Shown one piece after another: positions 35,251-48,549 of a stretch of 64,000 nt of DNA. The position numbers and the translations under genes are program-made. The notes below the pieces were generated by a model, which ran no database searches, was not told the DNA's origin, and worked only from the letters and a program-made list of their open reading frames with translations. The stretch lies in the NCBI GenBank assembly GCA_013407085.1, contig JACCGJ010010356.1, forward strand, positions 9,443 through 73,442. Reading direction: 5' to 3'. Source of the DNA: Atriophallophorus winterbourni (Eukaryota; Platyhelminthes; Trematoda; Plagiorchiida; Microphallidae). The stretch's first letter is position 1. Each line of letters opens with the position of its first letter.

Positions 35251-36000
35251 AGATCGGTTTTCCTTGGATGAGAACTCGTTTTTGTTTATCTTCTTCCGTC
35301 GATGTTTAACATGTATGTACATCACAATCACATGAATTTTCATGTTGTACCGCTTTTCGGAGAAACAATCTCTCCTGCAGCGCTTGCAACTATAGGCATA
35401 ACTCGATTGTAGGGAGACAGTTGCACACCGGCGGCGTGATCTTGGTTCAGCAGCCAAGAGGTGTATCTGCTCTCCAGTAGTATGGTGAACGTGCTGTATA
35501 GACGAGATTTTTATAGCACTTCAGCATTAGTCACTTTGTTCATTTACGTTATGTTCAAGATACGATGGATGCTTCGTAAATGGAATGCATTTAGCTTCCG
35601 TTCGTGTCTTGCGTGACTGGTCCGGGTTTAACTGCCGTACAGTGAAGCATCAATTACGCACGCGTTGTATACCATCATCTTGGTCTTTACAGTCAACTCG
35701 CGGTTGCCCCAAACACGAGAGTTTAATCGGGACAGAAAGACAGCTGATCTAACAAATCGGTCATAAATCTCTGGGTCTAGCGAGATGTTATCTGCCATGG
35801 TTGAACCGAGATATGTAAAACGATGTACTAGTAAACGCTAACAGTTTACAACAGTGATGATTGGAGGCGTTTCAATCAATTGAGCAAAGAATTTGGTCTT
35901 GTTCATGCTGATTGTTAGCCGAAAGTTTTTGCATGCCGACGAAAAACGGTCCATTAGCGACTGTAGCTTCTCTTAATCGCTGACATTTTTCATTTGTCAT
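35250..36000 (-). mobile_element. LINE 3' fragment of the same C2H2-tail family, minus strand
   Basis: On the minus strand: MDRFSSACKNFRLTISMNKT, HRFTYLGSTMADNISLD, LNSRVWGNRELTVKTKMMVY, KLNAFHLRSIHRILN, and a broken tail near 35340-35460. Several shifts are present. Confidence 0.75.
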
Positions 36001-36004
36001 ACGG

Positions 36005-38385
36005 CATTTAGTGTTCATATTATTAAATTTTCCTTATTAAAACAAGACCCATTTTTGAGATATATCCAAATTTGATTTACGACATCTATAGTTAGACATC
36101 CTCACACGTTATTCAACGGCTCGATGAGTGAACATTTTTATCTTTGCGAACCGAGCGCAGAACAACATCACAGAATTGCAGTATGGACACAAAATGAGAA
36201 ACACTAGATGATTTTGTTAAATGTGTACTATTAAAAATGGAACCTAAAATTTCTCGTAGTTGGATAAAATATTTTTTTTAATTAAGCTCCCTGAAAGATG
36301 CAATGTTGTACGTGATCCTACCTCCTTTACCTAATGTATCACATATACTTATCATACTTAACGCAATTTCCAATCACTTTTTATATAGATTTTATTCAAA
36401 ATGACATCTTTCGAATCTTTAACATATATTCGGTTTATAATGCATTTAAAAAATTCATTGAATTCAACTAATAATTTTCGTTGACGAAAATTAACTGATG
36501 TTGAGTGAAATCTTCGATCTAAATAAGATCTACTTGTACCCGAATCTCAACCTCTGTTACATTCTGATGACCATTTCGCGTGCGAAACTCAGCACTTCCT
36601 TCAACGCTTCCGACGTTCGCCTAAATTTAGACAAACACGACTTGTTTTCTAAATCATGTCAGAAGCCGAGATGAAGTAATCGATTAGCTTTACTAGAGAT
36701 ATATTGTGACAACTAATAGTATTATGAGAGGCTACGTCACACGGATAAACATAATAAAGTACCTTTTCGCTTCTTCAGAATAACCCTCAAATCTACGTTT
36801 TTCAACAGATCCTCTTTTACCTGTTAGTGATATTCAACAGTCATACAATTTTAGCTGCTAATGAGCAATAGCTATATATCCGAAACTTAAATTACCAACA
36901 GCTTACTAATCACAATGAACTCTTTTGATAAAAGAAACATAAATATAAGTATATTTCGGTTATAAATAAAGAAAACTTATAGGAGATGATATCATTTTCA
37001 GAGATTATAACGAAACGTTTTTTACATTTCAATTCAAAATATGTCAATGTTTGGAATATTTATCTCAGAGTACGTACGAGTGACCTCACTTACACATAAA
37101 TTTGAAGCAAGATCTTATTATATAATATTGAATTTCATTGTATTTAATTGAATGAAACTACCAACTTAAGAAGAGAAGTGAGAATAAACCACACTCAGTT
37201 TTCGAATTACGCGGTATATAATAATGTATATAAGTACAGACGCTGCACACATAACAGACACCCGGAATTTCAACATTATTAATGGAGACTACAGCCTCAT
37301 TAGTTCAAACTTTATGGCAATTAGTGTGTATCCTAGTAGAGTCTACTAAGTAGACAATATATAACATAAATATAACATATAACATAAATATGAAGAAGTC
37401 AAAGTCTGGGTTTCAAATTGTATTAACCGCCAGAAAGTGTTTTGTACAAGCCTTAATACGAATGAAGTGTACATGGCCAAAAAAGTAATAACCATATAAG
37501 GCCGAAAGATATATGTACAAAATACTAAGTTACAAATTGAAAGTAATTCACTACATGTTCTTCCGAATGATAGCCGTCTTGAACAATTCGAAACAGCGAT
37601 GCACTAAATTTCCACAGGGAAGGGAAAAAAGAACTTTCGAATTGTTGAGCACATGACACTAAAATGATTAAGTCCAATAGATCTCTTCAACCAAGATCGA
37701 ATAGTGTAAGAATGATCCAGATAGAATCAGCGACTGATGAATAATTTTCAAAAGTATCAGGGCACAAAATTATGCGTCCGCCTGTTAACGTGCATGATGC
37801 GTTTGATGATGTCAGTAAAACACGTCATCAGATGCGATAATAATGGCAGTGTGGGTGGCAGTGGGTGTGGCAGTGGCGTTACTATAGTCTGGAGTAGGTT
37901 TTGTACACTAAAGGTGAAGGTATATCTCTAGCTAGTGACACCGTCAAATTTGTCTCGAGAATCCTGAATTGCTACAAATATTCCTCAGTAACTGCTTGTG
38001 TCTACTCAACACACAGTGCAACGAGGCGTGAGATTGCACATCTGATTCAATAACCCCATGTTATGTATAACTCAGCACCTACTTCAATCATCTTACGTGA
38101 TCTCAACATCCATGACATAGTCTACCCCGTCTCTACACGCGTACTTACCGATCCAACCCTTGGATAACGAATGACTCGTTAATTATGCGTTGCATCCTTA
38201 TGTGGGTTATCCTAAGAGATGGATACGATTCATCCATACTTGATATGGTTTTGTCGTCCCAGTTCGACGACCTCAGGTATTTTTAATACCTACCACCGAT
38301 CAGTGAAATAAATTACGTAATGATCAGCTTTAAAGCGGTACTTCATTCCAACAAGCCTTTCACTCGTCTCAGTTACAATTTCATT
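36005..38385. other. Intergenic AT-rich stretch without recognisable features
   Basis: No open frame over 70 codons and no recognised repeat. A short tandem of about 15 bp (ATATAACATAAATAT) occurs at about 37361-37391. Confidence 0.5.
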
Positions 38386-38393
38386 CTTTAAAA

Positions 38394-39000
38394 ATGAAAT
38401 TTACTAGTACATGCTTCAGAATATTCCGTCCAGTTTTCAAGCGATTTAAATGTAAGTAAAAACTGTGACAGAATTTGTAGGTAACTTACAGATTTACAGG
38501 ACATGCACGCTTTGCTGCAGAGCATGATAAGGCACCAAAGAAAGCCGTCGTGGGTCCATAAAGTTTGCAGACGATTCGAGAATAGGATTACCTAAGGTGC
38601 TTATACAAATTACCTCCCAATCCTGTTTCTCACCCTCGCTACGAGTTTGGAATATCAGAAATTGCTCAAACAGGAATTTGATATATCTTTCCTAAGAAGG
38701 CTAAATCTAATCTGAAATTTTTTTATAGCTACGAGAAATCGAAAGGCAAACCAGGGAAATCATTGTAGATTTGAGAGCTGCAGGATGGATTAGCACCGAT
38801 ACCGAACAGTCTAAAGCCTCTGCCTTCTCGGTGATTTTCGGTAGCGTTTGAATGCACTGCTTGGACTACATAGGTTACCACCTAGTTTTCTACAATAGAT
38901 GAGATAGAGCTCATTGAAGTCGAACTGTATGACTTACCTAACCATGTTCACGTCAACAAAGCTGAAGGATCATTGTATTCACTCAATTTTGCTATAGACT
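38394..39000 (+). pseudogene. Unidentified decayed or misread spliced coding fragments
   Basis: ATG at 38394 opens MKFTSTCFRIFRPVFKRFK with a following GTAAGT, like a mitochondrial presequence exon. After a candidate acceptor comes GHARFAAEHDKAPKKAVVGP, then at about 38750 REIERQTREIIVDLRAAGWI. The pieces look coding but lie in different frames with stops between. I do not recognise the protein; it could be a decayed gene or one whose exons I cannot join. Confidence 0.2.
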
Positions 39001-39499
39001 AAACCGTTTTTCAATCTTTTCAATTAATGCTTGCACCTAAAAATGGTTTCTAGTGAGTGGGAATAGGCCATAGTATCAACAATTCACAAGAATTTTTACA
39101 TGTCAACTTCTGGTAAATAAAGACCTTTTGGTAGACCAGCATCGCCTCGAAAATATTTAAAAAAACTAATACTCGATAAATTATGTTATCATGTTTGTCG
39201 ACATTCTCTACTGAGTGTAACTCAACATGGATTTCCGAAGATCAGAACATGTCACCAAAATTCTTATCAAAAGGCAGCCACTCAAAGCCCTCCACAAAAA
39301 TATAAGCTTGGTTTCCGTTTCCGTGAATAACAAACTTCTAGAGATCAAGCTGGCAGAAAAATGCATACGGGGAAGACTACTTCCTTAGATAAATGCATTT
39401 TTTTACCGGTAAAACGTTTAGCATTCAGGCATGATCTAATTTTTCTTAATAAACCGGCTTGATCATTGGGTTTACTTAAGATTCGGCAAACGGTCCTCT

Positions 39500-42400
39500 T
39501 CTATCTGCTTGAAATCAAATTCACCCATACTACGTGGTGGACCGTGCATCAATAGGAACCATACGGTCGGGCGAAATTTTGATGGAAATAATCCATCTTA
39601 TGGCTTATATAATTATCACCCCGTACATAGACGCTTCCCAGTTATTCCTGGCCCACTTAATTCACTTACTATTACTACTATTACTATCCTCCTTCAAGAC
39701 CCTACACTTCTTCACTTCAATACGCTCAACGTCTCCTAGATCAGCGCCCCCTCATGAATGGGAATCAGTTTAGTGCTTACATAAACCCATTTAAAAACAT
39801 GTATGGCTCAATAGAAAATTTTCCCTTCCTTTACCACAACCCTTACCCATATTAGCTCCATCAATTTCAAACGACTCATGTAAATCGTTCTTTATTACAC
39901 ATGTGAAATATCCTAAAATTCGCCTTCTTTTACTCAATGCTCGGTCAATTATTTCTAAGCCCCCTACCCTTCAACATTTCTTGCTCTCAAACTCACACGA
40001 AATATTTCTTATAACAGAAACGTGGACAACTAATGAAGTTCCCAACGTTTCATTTGAACTAGCCAACTATTTTATGTTTCGTAGGGACCGCAACCACACT
40101 CGTGGTGGTGGTATTCTCATTTATGTAAGTACAGATTTCCAAGCAGAAATACATAGGTCCCGTATATTAGATGATCTAGACGACTCAATTTGGTTCTCCC
40201 CACCTTCTCTTGATGCTCTCATAAGGTGCATCTACAACCCGTCATCTCCATCCACACTCACTGTTAATAAGCTTATAAATGTTTTTACTGAGGTGTCCAT
40301 TGCCCCCTTCAGTAATAAGATTATTGCTGGAGACTTCAACATGCCATACACCTGCTGGAATTCCCCGTATTCTTCAAATAAATTTTCATCCTTCTCTAAA
40401 CGATTCATCTTTTAGGATTCACACAATCCGTGAAAAAGCCTACGAGGCTGTCCAGCGTTTTAGATTTGATTTTTTACTTTAGGCACTAATCCTACCAACG
40501 TTGGAATCTCAGCTCCACTACCCGGTTGCGACCATAATATGATAACTTGCGTCTTGCGTCTTTCGCAAAAACCAGCACATATACGCAAAGATGAGAATGT
40601 TCATATCAACTGGACGAAGTGTTCAAATATTCTCAGAACCTACGACTGGACAGAATTCTTTCTTTCCTCAAACTTCGAGCGCATCTCCTAGATTTTTCAT
40701 GATGACATCTTAGCATGCTTTCGAAGTTCGTCTACCCCTCATATTAGGGAGCGTAAGCGGGACCCAATAAACCTTCTGCAGGAAAAGATAGCTCGACTTT
40801 CTGCTTCTGTGAAACATAAGTTAGACTTATTTTCGGCTATGCGCAGAAACGAACTCTGTAACTCTCTTTCAAATGTTAAGATTCGTTTTCTAGAACGCCA
40901 AGAAAGAAAGGCTTTATTCAGTGACTCAATGACGAAATCATAAAATTACCTTTCGAAGACTAGGTGTATCCGATCAACGCATGATATTCCCTCCATAATA
41001 TACCACGAATAGGATAAAGAAATGGTCACTTGTGATGCGGTCACAATAAGTTAGGCTTTCTCTTTGTTCTTCAGCAGGTCGTTCAATAACAACCCTTAGC
41101 ATCCACCAGCAAACAACAGCACTCCTTTAAATACTATTGACTCCTTTACTATTTCTGCACAAGAAGTAAAAAGCATTTATCGTCGAAGTAAAATCTATTA
41201 TAAGCCTGATGATATAGGTTTTATATCAGCCATCTTGCACAACGATAATGAAGACTTTCCTTTAATTTTATTAAATCTTTAAAATATTTCTCTCAAATCT
41301 GGAATTTTTCCAACTCATTGGAAACACTGTTATTATCCCACGTTTAAAATCTAGTAATTCGAACCTCGTTACGAATTATCGCCCTATTAATCATACTCCT
41401 ATTCTATCTAGGTTATTTGAAAGGTTAGTCAAAAATTCTTTGTTGGGCTACCTTGGTCCAGATGCGTTCTCTTCAGTCCAACATGGATTTCTTAGCCAAA
41501 GGTCTTGTGTAACCTGCCAGTTAGAATATTTAGATCTCATAACCGCTTCTCTTGAACAAGGACTAGCAGTGATTGTTGTATTCTTGGACATAAGCTTTCG
41601 ATCGGGTTCCTCATACGCTACTCTTTTTGAAGTTATCATGTTGAGGTATTCATGGGCCTTTATTTAGCTGGTTCCGTTCTTTTCTATTTGACCGCACCTT
41701 TCCGGTTCACGTTAATGGTGTTCCCTCAACTAATCAGCCGATTCCAAGCGGCGTAATTCAAGGCAGCGTTCTAAGGCCACTACTTTTTCTTATCAATGTT
41801 AATGATCTACAAAATGTTGTAGATCACTCTAAGCTATTTATCTTCGCAGATGATATAAAAGTCGTCATAACATCTCCTCCAGGTGAAGTGTCACAGGCTC
41901 TGATATCCCTCAACCGTGATCTTGCCTCTCTATATAGCTGGGGCTCACAATGGAGATTAGAATTTCATGCTTCTAAGACAATATATGGGATTACGTTGTT
42001 CAAATCCTTCTAACACACTCACCATAAATGGCTCAACCATCATACCTTCTGCAGAAATTAGGGACTTTGGATTTAGATACTCCTCTTCTCTCAATTTCAA
42101 TGAACAAGCTAGACACCTCATCGCGAGAGCAAGACAAAACTTTGGCTTAATTAACCCTAAATTTCTCTTACGCGAGAGTAAAATAGCATTCTATAAGATG
42201 AAGGTCCTACCAATTCTTGATCATTGTAATATCATTTTTTCTCACATGGGTAGGCGCGATTGTTTTCTCTTAGAGAGACTATAACGTACTTTCAGCAAAA
42301 TAACTTTGGGCTATTCTAACCCCTTGCCTTATCTTGAAAGATGTAATTTGCTGAATGTCGAACCACTATGGCTACGCAGAATTCGCCTGAATCTGCTTCT

Positions 42401-42720
42401 TTTCTTTCGAATCATTACCCAGCAACGAATTAAGCTTCAGTCTGGCATGCGCTTTCACGATGATATTCGATATGATATGCGCAATCGAACAAGGCTGTTG
42501 AATATCCCTATGTCTCGCACTAAAGTGAGACGTATCTTCTTCTCAATTAGATATGCACAACTTTGGAATTCTCTCCCTCTTCATTTCCGTATGTGCACAT
42601 CTACAGGAAAATTTAAAACGCTTGTAGAAACTCTTACCGTTCACTCACTATCCCAAATCCCCAAGATAAACTCTTCTCTAGATATTCTATACTCTCATTG
42701 GATCCCAGGTTTCTAATTCC
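39500..42720 (+). mobile_element. Decayed non-LTR retrotransposon (CR1/jockey-like)
   Basis: Endonuclease at 39903-40415 (LLLNARSIISKPPTLQ, LITETWTTNE, GGGILIY, IAGDFNMPYTCW), followed by a broken linker and RT fragments between 41340 and 42716. Palm motifs are NYRPINHTP, QHGFLSQRSC, and FADDIKVV near 41845. The C-terminal part reads LWNSLPLHFR. Many stops and shifts interrupt it; no intact ORF remains. Confidence 0.83.
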
Positions 42721-42744
42721 ACATCTTTCTCCACATATTATTAT

Positions 42745-42990
42745 ATCATGATGTCTTATGGTATTCTCTGGATAACTGGCCATTCAATTGTCAGGTTAGC
42801 GGACCCTAGATATGGTGCTTCACATCTCCATCGTAACCGTGCGTTTTATAATCATTTTTACCATATGACGGTATCCTTAACCGTCATCTGCTTATATATC
42901 TGCATATATTAGTATATCATAAGGTCAGATAGTATTCTCTAGATAACTGGCCATTCAAGTGTCAGGTTACCGGACCCTAGAAATGCCTTT
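42745..42990. repeat. Tandem duplicated 60-bp motif downstream of the LINE
   Basis: The motif beginning TATTCTCTGGATAACTGG and ending GTTAGCGGACCCTAG occurs at about 42758-42813 and again, with a few changes, at about 42930-42986. It may be the 3' UTR of the LINE or a separate repeat. Confidence 0.7.
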
Positions 42991-43882
42991 ACACTAATTA
43001 ATCTCCACATTACCGTCGATAACATTTTCTATACACCATTATGTATATAACTGTCTTTTATTTCTCATGAGGCCTAGAAATGTATCATTTTTTATCTTAA
43101 CGTGCAAAATATTAAAAATCTACCAAAAAAACGAAAAAAAACTTAAAAACTAAAAAAACATTATGTTTTTTCAAATGTACATTCTTATTTCTTAAATGAT
43201 GTACTATTTTACTTTGATGACCTCTCACCGTGCTGGTGAAGAGAAAATCTTTCATTATATTCCAGTGTCTTCGAATAACGAACCATCACTGTAATTGGCT
43301 CGAAATCTATCCGCCGAGATTTGTTCCGTATGCGATTCATTCTCCTGCAGATAACGAAAATCCGGCTGGTGAACACATTTTGGTTCGATTGGTCGACAAT
43401 TCTTCAAGAGTATTGGAGCACAGCACCCTACTGCCTCCTCCCTGCTATTAGCCACACCCTCTCTCATCCCCCACAATTTCTTAGATTTTCTTATTCCGAT
43501 GGATTTATGTTCCCTTTTCAATCTTCTTATTCAAACTTTCCGTAAAAACATGAATTTATTCATATATAATTTATTTATCAATTTTTATGACAATTTCATT
43601 ACAATTTGCACCACTTTTTCCATAATTACCTTCCATTTCTGTTCTCCATTTGTTTCTTGCATCCTTGCCATTCGTAAATCTTGACATAATTTAAATGAAA
43701 TTTTATTTCTATTAGACATTGAAAATTTTTTCTTACCTACTGTATATTCATTTCCCTTATTGAACGAAAAAAAGTGTTCAAAAATCCCGCTCACTTTGGT
43801 CACTTGCACTGTACAATTTTCTTTTGCTGTTCAAAGTTTGATAAACTGATCGTGTATTGCATGCCTTGGATGTCCAAGAATA

Positions 43883-43964
<82 letters not shown>
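43883..43964 (+). repeat. (ATT)n microsatellite, about 27 units
   Basis: An uninterrupted TAT/ATT run of about 82 bp. The homopolymeric frames over it are artefacts. Confidence 0.97.
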
Positions 43965-43965
<1 letters not shown>

Positions 43966-44649
43966 TCAATTTTCATTGATGAATTGTCGCCCGCCATGAA
44001 GTGCTCATGATTCACTTTCGCGCATGATGTGTATTTCATCGGATTAACGGATGAAGATAACTTGATGCACGACCTTTAGCAGGTCATAGACTGGCCATTC
44101 CTTTGGATATTCCCACTAAACCTCCTAGATAATGTCAGAAGTTTTTGATGAGATTTCGGTCCAGCTCACAAGAAATTCACTAGGTGTTAAGGCGGGAGGG
44201 TGTGTTGAAAAATTTGGAGTACTGGTTTGGACTAACTTCAAACAGGATGATTAATGTCCTGCTGTTTGTAGGTAAATCTTTCGCTCAAATCTGTGCTATC
44301 GAACAGACATCTTATGCATTCCTAGTACTCTACAAAGCTAGTGTCCAAGCGTGGTGCCCTTATTAAAAAAGAATATTGTTTGACTAGAAGGCGTACAGAT
44401 TGTCGCAACTTACATGATTGAGTGCCAGAGAAAATACTTAAAATGCATGCAATAAATCTCATATCGTTTCTCCCTCAGGCGCCTATATTTGAGAAATGAA
44501 TTAATTAAAAAATTCAAGATCGCGAACGGGTTAAATAGCGTCCTAGTATACGAATTCTTTTAACCGGATTCCGAGCAAGGTATCTGCGGTGATTTATTTT
44601 AATTTTCTTAGATGCGTTGTCCGCTAGATTCCAGAAAACACTTTTTCAT

Positions 44650-47600
44650 CCGTGTGTGTGAAAATGGGTTCCCAAGGTTGTTACAGACGGGGTGATGGTA
44701 AGGATAAGCTCCCGCTCCCATACGGCGTGCGTCTCAAATTGCCTCTGACAACCGAAGCCCAACTCCTGGCCTACTCGTGGCGGAACTGCTTCTACTGAGA
44801 GGAGAAATGGCGAAGGCGGGTGACTGGTGCCTCAAAACCAGTTCGCTTCGGGTAGATGGAGCTCGTCAGCCTGGGAGGGCAGTCCATCTAGTAGATGGAA
44901 ACCCTGACTCCAAACCTCCGCTTCCTGCGGATTACACAATCACAATACTCCGCGGAGGACGGTTCCAAGCCCGTCTGCAAACGGAGGAGGGTTAGACGCG
45001 GGGTCAGCAACCCCACTCTGTAAAAACCTCAAACCGCTACTGAAACCAAAGCAACATGTCATAGCAAAGTAACATCTTTATGCTTTAACCGAGAAGTAAC
45101 CTCATCCGAGGTAAAACTAAAGCAGAATGGTGCAAGCCTACCGGAAGCCAGTCAGCAGATGAATCTTCTGTCGATGAAAGCAACAACAAAGATTGCCACA
45201 TGGAACGTCCGTACGATGTATGAGGCCGGAAAGGCTGCACAGGTCGCGAAAGAAATGCAAAGGTATAGTATACAACTGCTAGGAATATGTGAAAGTAGAT
45301 GGAATGGATCTGGTATGTTGGTTTTAACATCCGGGGAACGGATTATTTACTCAGGTCATGAAGATGAGAACCATAGTAATTCAGAAGGCGTCGCCATTAT
45401 GCTATCCCCAATAGCTGCAGGCGCTCTCATTGGATGGGAACCCGTTGACTCACGAATAATCACAGCCAGATTCAACTCCAAGGGGAGAAATGTGACGGTA
45501 ATTCAATGTTATGCGCCCACAAACAATGCTAGCCTTAAGTCGAAAGAAGAATTTTACGTGCGTCTGAAATCTGTCCTAGACAAGACACCCAAGCGAGATA
45601 TAAAGATTTTGATGGGTGACATGAAAGCGAAATTGGGTTCAGACAACACATGAGAGAATCTGTTATGGGTACGCATGCCCTAGGTGAAATGAAAGAGAAT
45701 GCTGAATTTTTCGCAGATTTTGCGTGCTCAACGATCTGGTCATCGGAGGCAGCATCTTTCAACATCGAAACATCCACAAGGCTACCTGGACATCACCTGA
45801 TGGTGTTACTGCCAATCAAATCGATCACCTATCGATTTAGCGAAAATGGAGACATAGTCTCCTTGATACACGCGTAATGCGAGGTGCGGATGTTGCTTCA
45901 GACCACTACCTTCTAATGGCCAAAATTAAAATCAAGTTGAGAACTTTCTACGAAACCGGCAGTCGGCTTGTGTAAAGTACCACACGCAGAAAGTAAGGGA
46001 AGAGCGTACAAGAGAGATTTTCTCAATCTCACTGAAAAACAGATTCGAATCGCTCAATAACTTATCCCTTGAACTCCCAATAAATAAACACTGGACTGCT
46101 CTGCAAGACTGTTAGCAAGACACTTGTAAGCACGTAATTGGCAGACGGGTAAAGAAAAACAAAGAGTGGATCTCGAGTGAGACATGGACACTGATCAACT
46201 CGAGAAGGCAGCTGAAACAACAGATGCTCCGATGTAAGGACACCAAGCAGAAAAATCAACTGATCAAACAATACGGCTCCCTAAATAAAGACGTGAAACG
46301 AAGTGACAGAAGTGACAAGAGGCGGTTCTATGAAATGCTGGCAACAGGGGCGGAAAATGTAGCAGAAAAGAGAGACCTGAACACCGTCTACAACATTACC
46401 AGAACCTTATCAGGAAGGAAAATACCTTACAGAAAAATAATAAAGGACGGTGAAGGTAACCTTATTCGTCAGGAATCGGTGCAAAGAAAGCGATGGATGG
46501 AGCACTTCAAGGAACTCCTACATCGAGGAGCACCTACTTCAGTCACTGACATCCCACCTGCAGCAAATTTGCTAGACGTAAACACCGATCCCCCGGTCAA
46601 AATGAGATCCTTTTTGCCTTAAAATCGCTGAAGAATGGCAAAGCACCAAGTCCACATGGGATTCCACCAGAAGCTCTGAAGGCTGATTTGAACATCTCGG
46701 CTCATATGTTACTTCCTCTGCTGCAGAAAATCTGGTCAGAAAGACGGATCCCAAATGATAGAAAGAGAGGTCATTTGGTCGAACTCACAAAGAAAGGGGA
46801 TCTGAGGCTATGCAAAAACTGGCGAGGTATCATGCTGCCCTCAGTCCCCAGTAAAGTTCTTACACGCATCATCCTTCTGCGTTTGCGCGATGCTATCGAT
46901 CAAGTGTTACGGCCAGAGAAGTCGGGATTCAGAAAACAAAAGTCTGGTATCGACCAAATTGCAACCCTCCGCATAATAGTTGAACAAAGCATTGAATGGC
47001 AATCGTCTCTTTGCCTCAACTTCATAGATTTCGAGAAAGCCTTCGACAGTGTGGACCGCGAATTTATATGGGAGCATTTGCCACACTATGGGGTCCCAGC
47101 GCTGTACATGGACCTCATAAAGCAGCTGTATGATGGTGCTTCCTGTCAGGTAATTCACAACGGAAGACTTACCGATCCATTTACAGTTGAGACTGGCGTC
47201 CGCCAGGGATGCCTGTTGTCCCTAATGATTTTTCTGTGGATAATAGACTGGATAATGAAACAGAAAGTAAAAGGTGAGAGGAATAGTATCGATTGGAAGG
47301 AATCCGAGCATTTGGAGGATCTGGAATACGCTGATAATGTCTGCTTGATATCACGTGACCTCCAACGTCTTCAGAGAAAGACCGATAAACTAGCACACTT
47401 TGCTTCATATGCAGAACTACTCGTGAATACCGAAGGAACAGAAGTCCTCCGTGTGCTAACTAATGAGCACCCATCAATCACCATCAATGGTAGAGCAGTC
47501 GAAGACGTCACGCAATTCGTCTACCTCGGCAGCATTGTTTCAATAAGTGGTGGCACGGACGAAGATATAGTCGCCAGAATTGGCAAAGCAAGATACTCGT

Positions 47601-48105
47601 TCATAGCTTTGAAACCCATTTGGGAGTCGAAGGTTCTATCAAAACGCACGAAACTCCGTATATTCAGAAGCAACGTCAAATCCGTGCTACTCTATGGATC
47701 GGAAACCTGGCGAGTGACAGCTAAGTCTTCTGGCCGCTTGCAATCATTCCACAATAATTGCTCTCGTCGAATTATTGGGGTAAAATGACCAGAAAAGATA
47801 AAGAAACAAGACCTGTGGCAGATTGCTGCTGAGGACCCGATCGCCCAGCAGATCGGTAGAAGAAAGTGGAGATGGGTTGGGCACACCTTGCGGAAACCTT
47901 ATGATGACATCACGCGTCATGCTCTGGTATGGAACCCAATCGGGAAGAGACGGGTCAGACGACCGAGACTATCTTTGAAGCGCTCGTGTGAAAAGGAAGT
48001 CCGCAAGTGTGGACTTAACTGGAACGACATCAAACTAGCTGCTATGGACAGACCAAACTGGAGACAAGTTGCCAGGAACTCAAGGGATTAAGTAAGTAAG
48101 TAGTG
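44650..48105 (+). mobile_element. RTE-like non-LTR retrotransposon
   Basis: A GC-richer 5' leader (44650-45158) precedes the endonuclease at 45159 (KIATWNVRTMYEAGKAAQV, GICESRWNGSG, VIQCYAPTNNA, MGDMKAKLGSDN). RT fragments follow at 46224-47788. The 3' end is a (TAAG)n run at 48090-48103, the kind of short tandem tail known for RTE elements. Stops at 45651 and through 45960-46220 make it inactive. Confidence 0.9.
46688..47788 (+). pseudogene. RTE-like reverse transcriptase domain with YADN at the catalytic site
   Basis: The open stretch includes CKNWRGIMLPSVPSKVL, LRPEKSGFRKQKSGIDQI, FIDFEKAFDSVDRE, GVRQGCLLS and LEYADNVCLIS. The usual second Asp of the A/YADD box is Asn. The C-terminal block has VKSVLLYGSETWRVT, then NCSRRIIGVK. 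A further in-frame fragment with KWRWVGHTLRKP lies at 47860-48091. Confidence 0.9.
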
Positions 48106-48549
48106 TGAAAATGCCTTGAACAATAATTGAGAGCGTTGCTGTTTTTATATACATGATTTTTCTTAAGATAAAATCTTACCGTTTACGTAAAAAGAAACCG
48201 CGTTTTCTTTTGTCAGCATCGTTTATAAGTGGGTGCTACGTAAATACAGCCCGTATAAAATCTAACCGTCGCTATCGTCGCTGATTACAAATGGGCAAAA
48301 AGAAAAAAGTAAGGGTAATAGTATGTGTTTCTTTGCAGTTTTACACAGCAAAGAATGCTGGAAATTTGATTGGCTTGTTAGCAACTTATTGTCCGGTAAA
48401 AGCTGTACTGTACAGGAAAATAATTTTGAAGGCTTTCAACATTTAAGGGTGAAAAGTCATTTAAATTATTATTTGAAGACCCCTTCGATATAATGAAATC
48501 CGAACGGAAGTACTCAGCTTCAAGTTGACACAGCTTCTGCTAAGACTTG

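Noticed and set aside
43774..44039. Open frames of poly-Leu, poly-Ile and poly-Asn on both strands
   Set aside because: They are translations of the ATT microsatellite, not genes.
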